DNA of 64,000 nucleotides from Luidia sarsii (lineage: Eukaryota > Echinodermata > Asteroidea > Paxillosida > Luidiidae): NCBI GenBank assembly GCA_949987565.1, contig OX465104.1:13140300-13204299 (forward strand), in the 5' to 3' direction. This document shows positions 24,001 through 36,000 of the stretch, piece by piece (the first letter of the stretch is position 1; every line of letters starts with the position of its first letter). The notes beneath the pieces are model-generated. The model saw nothing but the letters and a program-made list of their open reading frames with translations. It made no database searches and was not told where the DNA came from. The position numbers and the translations under genes were made by a program.

Positions 24001-27000
24001 TAGGTGATGTGCCCCACTAGTGCATTTACAAGGCCAGAGCATGATGAGTTAGGGAAGGCAGTTCCTTTGAGGGTTAAGGTACATACTGCCCATGCTATCA
24101 TTATGGCATAGGTGATGTGCCCCACTAGTGCATTTACAAGGCCAGAGCATGATGAGTTAGGGAAGGCAGTTCCTTTGAGGGTAAAGGTACATACTGCCCA
24201 TGCTATCATTATGACATAGGTGATGCGCCCCATTAGTGCATTTACAAGGCCAGAGCCTGATGAGTTAGGGAAGGCAGTTCCTTTGAGGGTAAAGGTACAT
24301 ACTGCCCATGCTATCATTACGGCATAGGTGATGCGCCCCATTAGTGCATTTACAAGGCCAGAGCCTGATGAGTTAGGGAAGGCAGTTCCTTTGAGGGTAA
24401 AGGTACATACTGCCCATGCTATCATTACGGCATAGGTGATGCGCCCCATTAGTGCATTTACAAGGCCAGAGCCTGATGAGTTAGGGTAGACAGTTCCTTT
24501 GAGGGTAAAGGTACATACTGCCCATGCTATCATTACGGCATAGGTGATGTGCCCCATTAGTGCATTTACAAGGCCAGAGCCTGATGAGTTAGGGTAGACA
24601 GTTCCTTTGAGGGTAAAGGTACATACTGCCCATGCTATCATTACGGCATAGGTGATGTGCCCCATTAGTGCATTTACAAGGCCAGAGCCTGATGAGTTAG
24701 GGTAGACAGTTCCTTTGAGGGTAAAGGTACATACTGCCCATGCTATCATTACGGCATAGGTGATGTGCCCCATTACTGCATTTACAAGGCCAGAGCATGA
24801 TGAGTTAGGGTAGACAGTTCCTTTGAGGGTAAAGGTACATACTGCCCATGCTATCATTACGGCATAGGTGATGCGCCCCATTAGTGCATTTACAAGGCCA
24901 GAGCATGATGAGTTAGGTAAGGCAGTTCCTTTGAGGGTAAAGGTACATACTGCTCCATGCTATCATTACGGCATAGGTGATGTGCCCCATTAGTGCATTT
25001 ACAAGGCCAGAGCATGATGAGTTAGGGAAGGCAGTTCCTTTGAGGGTAAAGGTACATACTGCCCATGCTATCATTACGGCATAGGTGATGCGCCCCATTA
25101 GTGCATTTACAAGGCCAGAGCCTGATGAGTTAGGGTAGACAGTTCCTTTGAGGGTAAAGGTACATACTGCCCATGCTATCATTACGGCATAGGTGATGTG
25201 CCCCATTAGTGCATTTACAAGGCCAGAGCCTGATGAGTTAGGGTAGACAGTTCCTTTGAGGGTAAAGGTACATACTGCCCATGCTATCATTACGGCATAG
25301 GTGATGTGCCCCATTAGTGCATTTACAAGGCCAGAGCCTGATGAGTTAGGGTAGACAGTTCCTTTGAGGGTAAAGGTACATACTGCCCATGCTATCATTA
25401 CGGCATAGGTGATGTGCCCCATTACTGCATTTACAAGGCCAGAGCATGATGAGTTAGGGTAGACAGTTCCTTTGAGGGTAAAGGTACATACTGCCCATGC
25501 TATCATTACGGCATAGGTGATGCGCCCCATTAGTGCATTTACAAGGCCAGAGCATGATGAGTTAGGTAAGGCAGTTCCTTTGAGGGTAAAGGTACATACT
25601 GCTCCATGCTATCATTACGGCATAGGTGATGTGCCCCATTAGTGCATTTACAAGGCCAGAGCATGATGAGTTAGGGAAGGCAGTTCCTTTGAGGGTAAAG
25701 GTACATACTGCTCCATGCTATCATTATGACATAGGTGATGTGCCCCATTAGTGCATTTACAAGGCCAGAGCATGATGAGTTAGGGAAGGCAGTTCCTTTG
25801 AGGGTAAAGGTACATACTGCCCATGCTATCATTATGACATAGGTGATGTGCCCCACTAGTGCATTTACAAGGCCAGAGCATGATGAGTTAGGGAAAGCAG
25901 TTCCTTTGAGGGTAAAGGTACATACTGCTCTATGCTATCATTATGACATAGGTGATGTGCCCCACTAGTGCATTTACAAGGCCAGAGCATGATGAGTTAG
26001 GGAAGGCAGTTCCTTTGAGGGTTAAGGTACATACTGCCCATGCTATCATTATGGCATAGGTGATGTGCCCCACTAGTGCATTTACAAGGCCAGAGCATGA
26101 TGAGTTAGGGAAGGCAGTTCCTTTGAGGGTAAAGGTACATACTGCCCATGCTATCATTATGACATAGGTGATGTGCCCCATTAGTGCATTTACAAGGCCA
26201 GAGCCTGATGAGTTAGGGAAGGCAGTTCCTTTGAGGGTAAAGGTACATACTGCTCCATGCTATCATTATGGCATAGGTGATGCGCCCCATTAGTGCATTT
26301 ACAAGGCCAGAGCATGATGAGTTAGGGAAGGCAGTTCCTTTGAGGGTAAAGGTACATACTGCCCATGCTATCATTATGACATAGGTGATGTGCCCCATTA
26401 GTGCATCTACAAGGCCAGAGCCTGATGAGTTAGGGTAGACAGTTCCTTTGAGGGTAAAGGTACATACTGCTCCATGCTATCATTATGGCATAGGTGATGT
26501 GCCCCATTAGTGCATTTACAAGGCCAGAGCCTGATGAGTTAGGGTAGACAGTTCCTTTGAGGGTAAAGGTACATACTGCCCATGCTATCATTACGGCATA
26601 GGTGATGCGCCCCATTAGTGCATTTACAAGACCAGAGCCTGATGAGTTAGGGAAGGCAGTTCCTTTGAGGGTAAAGGTACATACTGCCCATGCTATCATT
26701 ACGGCATAGGTGATGCGCCCCATTAGTGCATTTACAAGGCCAGAGCCTGATGAGTTAGGGTAGACAGTTCCTTTGAGGGTAAAGGTACATACTGCCCATG
26801 CTATCATTACGGCATAGGTGATGTGCCCCATTAGTGCATTTACAAGGCCAGAGCATGATGAGTTAGGGTAGACAGTTCCTTTGAGGGTAAAGGTACATAC
26901 TGCCCATGCTATCATTACGGCATAGGTGATGCGCCCCATTAGTGCATTTACAAGGCCAGAGCATGATGAGTTAGGGTAGACAGTTCCTTTGAGGGTAAAG

Positions 27001-30000
27001 GTACATACTGTCTCATGCTATCATTATGGCATAGGTGATGTGTCCCATTAGTGCATTTACAAGGCCAGAGCCTGATGAGTTAGGGCAGACAGTTCCTTTG
27101 AGGGTAAAGGTACATACTGCTCCATGCTATCATTATGGCATAGGTGATGTACCCCATTAGTGCATTTACAAGGCCAGAGCATGATGAGTTAGGGTAGACA
27201 GTTCCTATGAGGGTAAAGGTACATACTGCTCCATGCTATCATTATGACATAGGTGATGTGCCCCATTAGTGCATTTACAAGGCCAGAGCCTGATGAGTTA
27301 GGGTAGACAGTTCCTTTGAGGGTAAAGGTACATACTGCTCCATGCTATCATTATGGCATAGGTGATGTGCCCCATTAGTGCATTTACAAGGCCAGAGCAT
27401 GATGAGTTAGGGCAGACAGTTCCTTTGAGGGTTAAGGTACATACTGCTCCATGCTATCATTATGGCATAGGTGATGCGCCCCATTAGTGCATTTACAAGG
27501 CCAGAGCCTGATGAGTTAGGGTAGACAGTTCCTTTGAGGGTAAAGGTACATACTGCTCCATGCTATCATTATGGCATAGGTGATGCGCCCCATTAGTGCA
27601 TTTACAAGGCCAGAGCATGATGAGTTAGGGTAGACAGTTCCTTTGAGGGTAAAGGTACATACTGCCCATGATATCATTACGGCATAGGTGATGTGCCCCA
27701 TTAGTGCATTTACAAGGCCAGAGCATGATGAGTTAGGGTAGACAGTTCCTTTGAGGGCAAAGGTACATACTGCCCATGATATCATTACGGCATAGGTGAT
27801 GTGCCCCACTAGTGCATTTACAAGGCCAGCGCATGAGTTAGGGTAGGCAGTTCTTTTGAGGGTAAAGGTACATACTGCTCCATGCTATCATTACGACATA
27901 GGTAATGTGCCCCATTACTGCATTTACAAGGCCAGAGCCTGATGAGTTAGGGTAGGCAGTTCCTTTGAGGGTAAAGGTACATACTGCTCCATGCTATCAT
28001 TATGCCATAGGTGATGTGCCCCATTAGTGCATTTACAAGGCCAGAGCCTGATGAGTTAGGGTAGGCAGTTCCTTTGAGGGTAAAGGTACATACTGCTCCA
28101 TGCTATCATTATGGCATAGGTGATGTACCCCATTAGTGCATTTACAAGGCCAGAGCATGATGAGTTAGGGTAGGCAGTTCCTTTGAGGGTAAAGGTACAT
28201 ACTGCTCCATGCTATCATTATGGCATAGGTGATGTGCCCCATTAGTGCATTTACAAGGCCAGAGCATGATGAGTTAGGTAAGGCAGTTCCTTTGAGGGTA
28301 AAGGTACATACTGCCCATGCTATCATTATGGCATAGGTGATGTGCCCCATTAGTGCATTTACAAGGCCAGAGCATGATGAGTTAGGGTAGGCAGTTCCTT
28401 TGAGGGTAAAGGTACATACTGCTCCATGCTATCATTATGGCATAGGTGATGCGCCCCATTAGTGCATTTACAAGGCCAGAGCATGATGAGTTAGGGAAGG
28501 CAGTTCCTTTGAGGGTAAAGGTACATACTGCTCCATGCTATCATTATGGCATAGGTGATGCGCCCCATTAGTGCATTTACAAGGCCAGAGCATGATGAGT
28601 TAGGGTAGACAGTTCCTTTGAGGGTAAAGGTACATACTGCCTATGCTATCATTATAGAATAGGGGATGTGCTCCCGCGCTATCATAGTGTAGGTGATGTG
28701 CCCCATTAGAGTACAGACGCGGTACACAGACATGGCATAATGAGTAAGGGTAGGCAGTTCCTTTAATAGTAAAGGTAAACGCTGTCCCATGCTATTATTG
28801 TAGTGTAGGAGATGTGCATCATTATAGTAGTGCTTTTACAAGGGCAAGGCATCATGGGGTACTGGTACATGTAGGATGGCCAGTTCCGTTAAGAGTAAAG
28901 GTAAAGGCTGTCCCATGCTATTATTATACCATAGGTGATGTACCCCATTAGAGCAGCACATTTACACAGTAGACGGCACGATGAGTTAGGATGGGCAGTT
29001 CCTTTAAGGGTAAAGGTAAAGGCTGTCCTACCGGGTATGCTATTATTGTAGCATGGGTGATGCGCCTCACCAGAGCAGTGCATTTAGAGAGTCAGGGTAT
29101 GATGAAGTAGGGTGGCCGGTTCCTTTAAGGGTAAAGGTAAAGGCTGTACCCTGCTATCATTATAGTGTAGGGGATGAACAGTGTATTTACAGAGCCACAG
29201 CATGATGAGGTAAGGTAGGCAGTTCCTTTAAGGGTAAAGGTAAAGGCTGTCCTACCAGGTATGCTAGTATTGTAGCATGGGTGATGCGCCTCACCAGAGC
29301 AGTGCATTTAGAGAGTCAGGGTATGATGAAGTAGGGTGGCCGGTTCCTTTAAGGGTAAAGGTAAAGGCTGCACCCTGCTATCGTTATAGTGTAGGGGATG
29401 AACAGTGTATTTACAGAGCCACAGCATGATGAGGTAAGGTAGGCAGTTCCTTTAAGGGTAAAGGTAAAGGCTGTCCTACCAGGTATGCTAGTATTGTAGC
29501 ATGGGTGATGCGCCTCACCAGAGCAGTGCATTTAGAGAGTCAGGGTATGATGAAGTAGGGTGGCCGGTTCCTTTAAGGGTAAAGGTAAAGGCTGCACCCT
29601 GCTATCGTTATAGTGTAGGGGATGAACAGTGTATTTACAGAGCCACAGCATGATGAGGTAAGGTGGGCAGTTCCTTTAAGAGTAAAGGTAAAGGCTCAGT
29701 CTCAAAAAGAGACATGTTACACGGTGCCCCCGCGCAAACCTTCCACTTGAATGGGATCTAGACTAATTCACAGGTTAACCACTTCGCGCCGGGACCTCCG
29801 AATCCGGAGGTCAATTGGATTGCCTTTGCAACGGGGCCCTCCGAATCCGGGCACCACTATTGTCCACATTCTAAACAAAGACTCTTTTCAGCTTAGAACA
29901 AAGCAATATGAATCAGTAAAAAGACCCTTTTTGACGCAAGTTGCCATATGAATTGCAAGATTAGCAGCAGTAATTGTGCAATTGTGGGACTTTTACTGTG

Positions 30001-33000
30001 GAGGATCGAGGGATACCGCGCTGCAGCTGAAAGCACGCGGGGGACATTGTCTTTGCATGCCACACAGCCCAACGGTCGTCGGTCTGGCATTGGAATTCCC
30101 CCCACATTCTTTACCGTAATCTGTACGCTCGTTTGTGGCCGACCAACTCGAAGATTTGACTGCCTGGAGTGGAGGCTGGAGTCTGCGGTCAGGGATCGTC
30201 AGCAGCATACACGCACCCACTCACACACGTCCGTTACGGTCCATTGACAACGCACAAAGGGCCCTTTTTCGAACGGATAATCTCTTGACAAAGGCCACAA
30301 CGACGTCCGAATTGTGCCAGGTTTTACTCTCTTGTACCCATAGTATACCCTTATCGATTTATTTCACAGAAATATATTGTTCCGATTGTTTTAGCAAGAT
30401 TTTAAAATGATGCATTGTTCAAAAAACCCCGTATGGCGGTCATCGGCGCTGAAAAACACCGCGGCGCGAAGTGGTTAAATCACTGCAAACTGGTGCATAT
30501 TGTAGTCTGCGGCTGTTTCATGGCGGCAACTCACTGTGCGACAAGCTCTCCCTCCCTCCTCAGTAGCTGGTTCTTCTCGTTGACCAGGGCAAACCACTCC
30601 ACCAGGAGATCCTCGTTGTCATCGTGTCCTGCTAGCATAAACCCAAAAAAACAAACGATAATGCTGTAAACTCACACACTGATACGGCAGCTCCCACATG
30701 TATTGGGCTCGTCACGCTACAAACAAAATCACCAAGTCCTGGTATTTCCCAATCTTCTCCTTCTTCTTCACCTCAATTCAACGATCACCGGGCAAAGAAA
30801 TGTCAATTCATAATTGACGAGCCTTCTTCTCTTTGTTGAGGACGAGAATATAATATGTTCTACAACATGGCCTGTCTGGATATTGAAGTCCCAGAGGATC
30901 TTGTCCCGGTCATTCTCTTCAAATTCCCTCGCCAAGTCCTGGTCTTTCCCAATCTTCTCCTTCTTCTTCACCTCAATTCAACTATCCCCCGCCAAAGAAA
31001 TGTCAGTTCATAATTGACGAGCCTTCTCCTCTTTTTCGAGGACGAGAATATCTGGTCGTCTGTGTTCTAACAACACGGCCTGTCTGGATACTGAAGTCCC
31101 AGAGGATCTTGTCCCGGTCATTCTCTTCAACTTCCCTCGCCAAGTCCTGGTGTTTCCTGATCTTCTCCTTCACCTCAATTATTCAGCTATCACCCCGCAC
31201 AGCAAAGTCCATTAACAAAACACACACTGTGGAATGTCCTTGTGCATGGCCCTTATCTTCCCAAAGGAAAAACCATGTGTGGTTAGTTGTTGTTTCCATG
31301 CCGGTTAGGGTTAATTGACATGCCTTCTCCTCTTTGTCAAGGTCGACAATATCCAGTCGCCTACACTGTACATGTGTGTTCTGCAACATGGTCTGTCTGG
31401 ATATTGAAGTCCCAGTGGATCTAGACCCGGTCATTCTATTCAACTCTCTCTGGAACATGCTGGTACCATTTTGCTCCGACCCATAAACTAATATCATTAT
31501 CATTGTTTTTTTGCAAATATTATACACGGGTTGAAACTAATGTGTAGCACAACAGGCACTTTTGTGTAGCATACTGCGTAAGGTGATATACAAAAATGTT
31601 GCAAACTGCTTACTGACTAAAATTACCAAAATGTAAATCTTTAAATTTAGTGGGCCTGACGTTTCGATCCTAGCAGGACCTTTCTCAAAGGCAGCCTTTG
31701 AGAAAGGTCCTGCTAGGATCGAAACGTCAGGCCCACTAAATTTTAAGAAAGCATACTGCGTAGTGCGAAAATGGAAAATTTCTGAGTTCAGATAAAGGAT
31801 AAATGGAGTCTAGAGGACCTTCCATGCCTGAGCGAAGGCTCTCCTCCAGCTTGATGCCTTTGACCTCCAGCTCCCGATGCTTCTGCTCAATACGATCCAG
31901 CTCACTGTGGATGACGGCAGGGTCAATGTGATGCTTGTCAACCTGCAAGGCACGCACGAACATCAAGGTTTGGATTTAAGTCCCTCATTTTTACTTTTTT
32001 TTTTTTTTTAACTTACACGAATCAGTGAAAAACTGACTGGGATTTTCTGATGGCCCCCCAAAAAATGACTTGACCGGGATTTGAACCCCAGATCTCTAGC
32101 ATAACCTGGCGTTCAAGTCCTGTTCAAGTTAAATGTTGAAAAAAAAATGGCTAAGAAAACTTGAAATTGATTAAATGCTTCTGGTTGGCACTCCCTGTCC
32201 AGTCAAAGTTTTCTTTGCCAATTTTTTGTGATTCTCGGTTAAACAGGATAGCACAACCTCCCCGCCATGTGATGCTGCATACTTTTGACTTGTCTTCAAC
32301 GCCTGATTGCTCAAAGCACCGAATGCAAGTGATCCATTCACGAGGCAAGGGTTACCAGCTTCAGCATGTTCTGGCACTTAAGCAGCTCTACAAAAATCAG
32401 TCGCCAGACCTGAGAAGGATGCACGAAATGGCCAGGGATTCATCCTTTGAGAAGAAACACAGCCACGATGGCACCTAGTCTCACCTCTCTCTTGACGGGC
32501 GGGGGCGCCGGCGCCCGCTTCCTGGAACCCTGCAAGGGGGGCGTGGCGGCTTTGACCGGGCTAGATGGTGGCCGTGGAGGCTTGACCTTTTGACACGCAG
32601 AACAAGAGAGGAGAGAATCGTGACAGAAAGGATCAGATTTTGGGGAGCTTCAAACAAACGAGCAAAACAAAAAATAACCAACAATCTGTATCTGTCTTAT
32701 CAAAATAAGTTTATCCTGAGCGGCAGAGATTTTCCATTATTTTTTCTACATTTGCATGATAATTAATTCAACCCTAACCCTGAAACCCCAAATATGTTAG
32801 GGCTATGTCAGTAAGCAGTTTCAATTTCAAAATGCTCTGTAATATAATGCTTCTGACTGACATCCTGAGCCTATCAAAGATAGCTGACTATTTGGGAAGG
32901 CCGCCATCTAAGAGCTGAATAGCTCAGGTGGTAAGAGCACTAGTATGTTAAACCAGAGGTCTTTTCAAGTCCCAGTCACATTTTCTTTGCCAAATTTCCA

Positions 33001-36000
33001 GAAGAATTTCAAAAGTTCCCAGTCAGTTTCTCCTTTGCTAGTTTGATTCAATGTTCTTTCATTGGCCATGTTGGCGATTGGACTGCATTTCTCCAGTGGA
33101 GGGCAGCTAATTGGCCATTTGTGTGGTTTCTGGTAATGGATGAAAACAAGAGACTGAGTCTCACTTTTTTCGGGTCCAGGTTTTCCTGGGTGGCCCTACG
33201 TGTCCGTGGAGAAGGAACGGGCATCTCGCTGTCCTCAGGTCTCGGGGGCTCTAAGCTTTTCTTCCTCGGCGCAGGGACTGGCAGGCTGATGCTCTCGTTC
33301 TCCTTGTTTGCCTGGGTGGCTTTCTTCAGCCGCGGGGAGGGCACTGGACATTGGGCGGGCGAGGGCGTGGTGGTGGTGGTGGTGGTAGGTGCTGGTGGTG
33401 GGGGCTTGTCCGGGCGTGAGAAGGAGCCCCTCGGGGATTCGGCCAGCTGTCCGTTCTCTTTAGGTGGAGTGTCAGAGGGGGGAGCAGGGGCAGGCCGACT
33501 CTTCTTGGACGGCGCCCGTGCCCTGACGGGCAGCACCTGGCTGGGGAGAGCGTTGGGCCGGGAAGGGACGCTGGCCGACCTGATGGGGCCGTCGGCGGGC
33601 CGGGGCGGGGCGGGCCGCTTCTGGCTCGTCCTGAGCGTGTGCCGGTCCCGCTGCATCTCGCGCAGGATGTCCTGGCGCGACTTCACCCTGTAGGGCGACT
33701 GCTGGTTGTTGAGGGGCTCCGACTCCGGCCTGGGCCCCGCGCTGGGCAGCGGGGGCGGCCACTGGGTGACCGGCGAGCCCGGCGTGTCTTCCTCGTTCCC
33801 GCTGCCGAAGGGGTTCAGGGAGTCATCGTACACTTCTTCGGCGTCCTCGTCGTCGGACTCGTCAAACGGATTCTTATACCCGTCGTCCTCTTGCTCCTCC
33901 GCATCCTCAAAGTCCCCGAAGGGGTTGAGAGACTCGTCGTAGTTGTCTGGGTCTGCCTTCCCCGCCTTGGCCTTGCCGTCCTTTTCAACCACGGGCGGTG
34001 CGCTCCCGGGCCTCTCGTCTTCCTCCTTCTCGTCGGTCTCGGCGTCGGCCGGCTCTCCCTCGACTTGGGCGGGCCCGTCCTCCGTCTTGTCGTCAGCGGC
34101 GTGGTACTCGACGCAGAGGGAGTCCGAGAGGTTGAGGTGGGCGGCCGTCACCCCTTCCTGGTCGCTGGAGCTGGCCCGGCTGAAGCCGGACGAGCGCTTG
34201 CCAGCCTCGATGCCGCTGGCAAAGGCCGCGTGGTCTGCGTCCAGGCTGCTCCTCTCCGAGCCCCCGCCCAGCTGGCTGATGGAGCTCAGGCTGGTCACGC
34301 TGAAGATGTCCGAGGAGGAGGTGTGGCCGCTGTCTCTCGCCGACTGCGAGTCTGCGTTGTGGAGGACCAGTGGTTCGTCCTTCGCCTCACTGGGCTCGGA
34401 GAAAGGATTGCCAGCCGGCTCAGAGACAGGACCCTCAGCCGGCTCAGAGACAGGACCCTCAGCCGGCACAGAGACAGGACCCTCAGCCGGCTCTGAGACA
34501 GGACCCTCAGCCGGCTCAGAGACAGGACCCTCAGCCGGCTCAGAGACAGGACCCTCAGCCGGCTCTGAGAAAGGGTTTTCAGGCTCCTCTGAAAAGGGAT
34601 TCCCGCTCTCATCAGAGGGTTCTGCTTTTTGGGCTTCCGAGCTCACCTCCTCCTTGGGGGATTCTTTGGAGCTGGCCGGGCTGGGCTCTCTCGAGTTCCC
34701 CTCTCCCTCGGCTGGTTTCTGGCCGGCGCCTCCCTCCAGGACGTCCTCCTTGGAGGCCGGCTTGTCAGCCCTGACGGCGGCCAGGGAGGCCAGCAAGCCT
34801 TGCCTGGTGGCCTCTGTCTTGGCCGCCTCACCGCCGTCCTTCTCCCCGACCGACCCTTGCTGGGGCTGCGAGGAGTTTTGCACGGTGGCGGCGGGGGCGG
34901 CGGGACTGTTGAACCTCTCCCTTGCCGCCTTGCCGGCCAGGAGGTGGGGATGCATGGGCACAGAAGGCTTGTTGGCGGCCGGGGTGGGTTTATGGGCGGC
35001 CGGGGTGGGTTTATGGGCGGCCGGTGTGGGTTTATGGGCGGCTGGTGTGGGTTTATGGGCGGCAGGTGCCGCCACCACCATCGTGGGCTTCGAGGCCGGG
35101 TGAGCAGGCTTGCCTTGGCTTGGCCTGAGATCGCCCTTACTGCCGGCGTCGTCAACCACCGACCTCAGACCGGCCCGGGCCTCCCAGATGCTGGCCACGC
35201 CGACGCTGTCCCGCAGCACCGCCCTGGCGTTGGGCGACGGCTTGGCCTCGGCCCTCTTCTCCCAGGGACTGCCGGCGGCCGCACTTCCGCCGGCCGGCCT
35301 GGACTCCCAGATGCTGCCGCCATCGGCCGCCGGCGGCTTCCGGTCCTTGGCCGCCCGGCCGGCGATGTCCGAGCGCAGCTTCCAGATGTTGTCCCCGTGC
35401 TCCAGGCACTCCAGCTGCTTGGGGTGGGCCGTGGTCTTGTAGGCGCCCGGCCGCAGAGTGGTGCTGCACTTGGTGCAGCGGAAGCAGTTGCGATGGTACA
35501 GCTTGCCGTCCGCCACCTGCCGCTCCACCAGGTAGACCTTCTTGTTGCAGATGGCGCACAGGATGCCCATGGAGGGCTGCTTGCTCGGCTATTGGGGGAG
35601 GAGGGGGGGGGGGGAGAGGGGCAACAGAAACACATACAGAATCAGGGGTTGACTTACAGAACCAGGCAGTCAGGCAAAGCACTGAGCATGCAGTAACAAT
35701 GAGGTCACTAACTCCACTCGAGTGTTCACAGTGCAGAATCTATACACGGTTCTTAAAGCATAGTAATCAACCAAATTAATAAGAGGTACCAACACAGTAA
35801 CTAACAGAAAATCTGCACGCAAATCTATAAACTAGAGGCTATGTATGTAGGATTTGATGTGAGTTTTAAAGTTTTACAGGGAGTGAACATTGCACATCTG
35901 ATAGGGTAATTCACTTCACAATGTGGGGGCCCATGTGAGAACTACTTAATCAAACTGCTAATAATCCCGTGTCAGAATATGGCAAGGATTGAGCTGGCTG

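Noticed and set aside
23940..24881. A 313-codon minus-strand open frame with repeated [12 protein letters not shown] units (and similar frames to 28350)
   Set aside because: It is the 108-base minisatellite read in a frame that stays open because 108 is divisible by three. The 109-base variants shift the frame, there is no codon-level conservation, and it lies in an intron.
23420..28650. CRISPR-like regular repeats
   Set aside because: Head-to-tail units without spacers, in an animal intron; an ordinary minisatellite.
33943..35103. A 386-codon plus-strand frame, and others at 33639-34496 and 34629-35696
   Set aside because: Antisense shadows of the GC-rich MICALL exon 5. The minus frame contains the LIM domain and NPF motifs; the plus frames match nothing.
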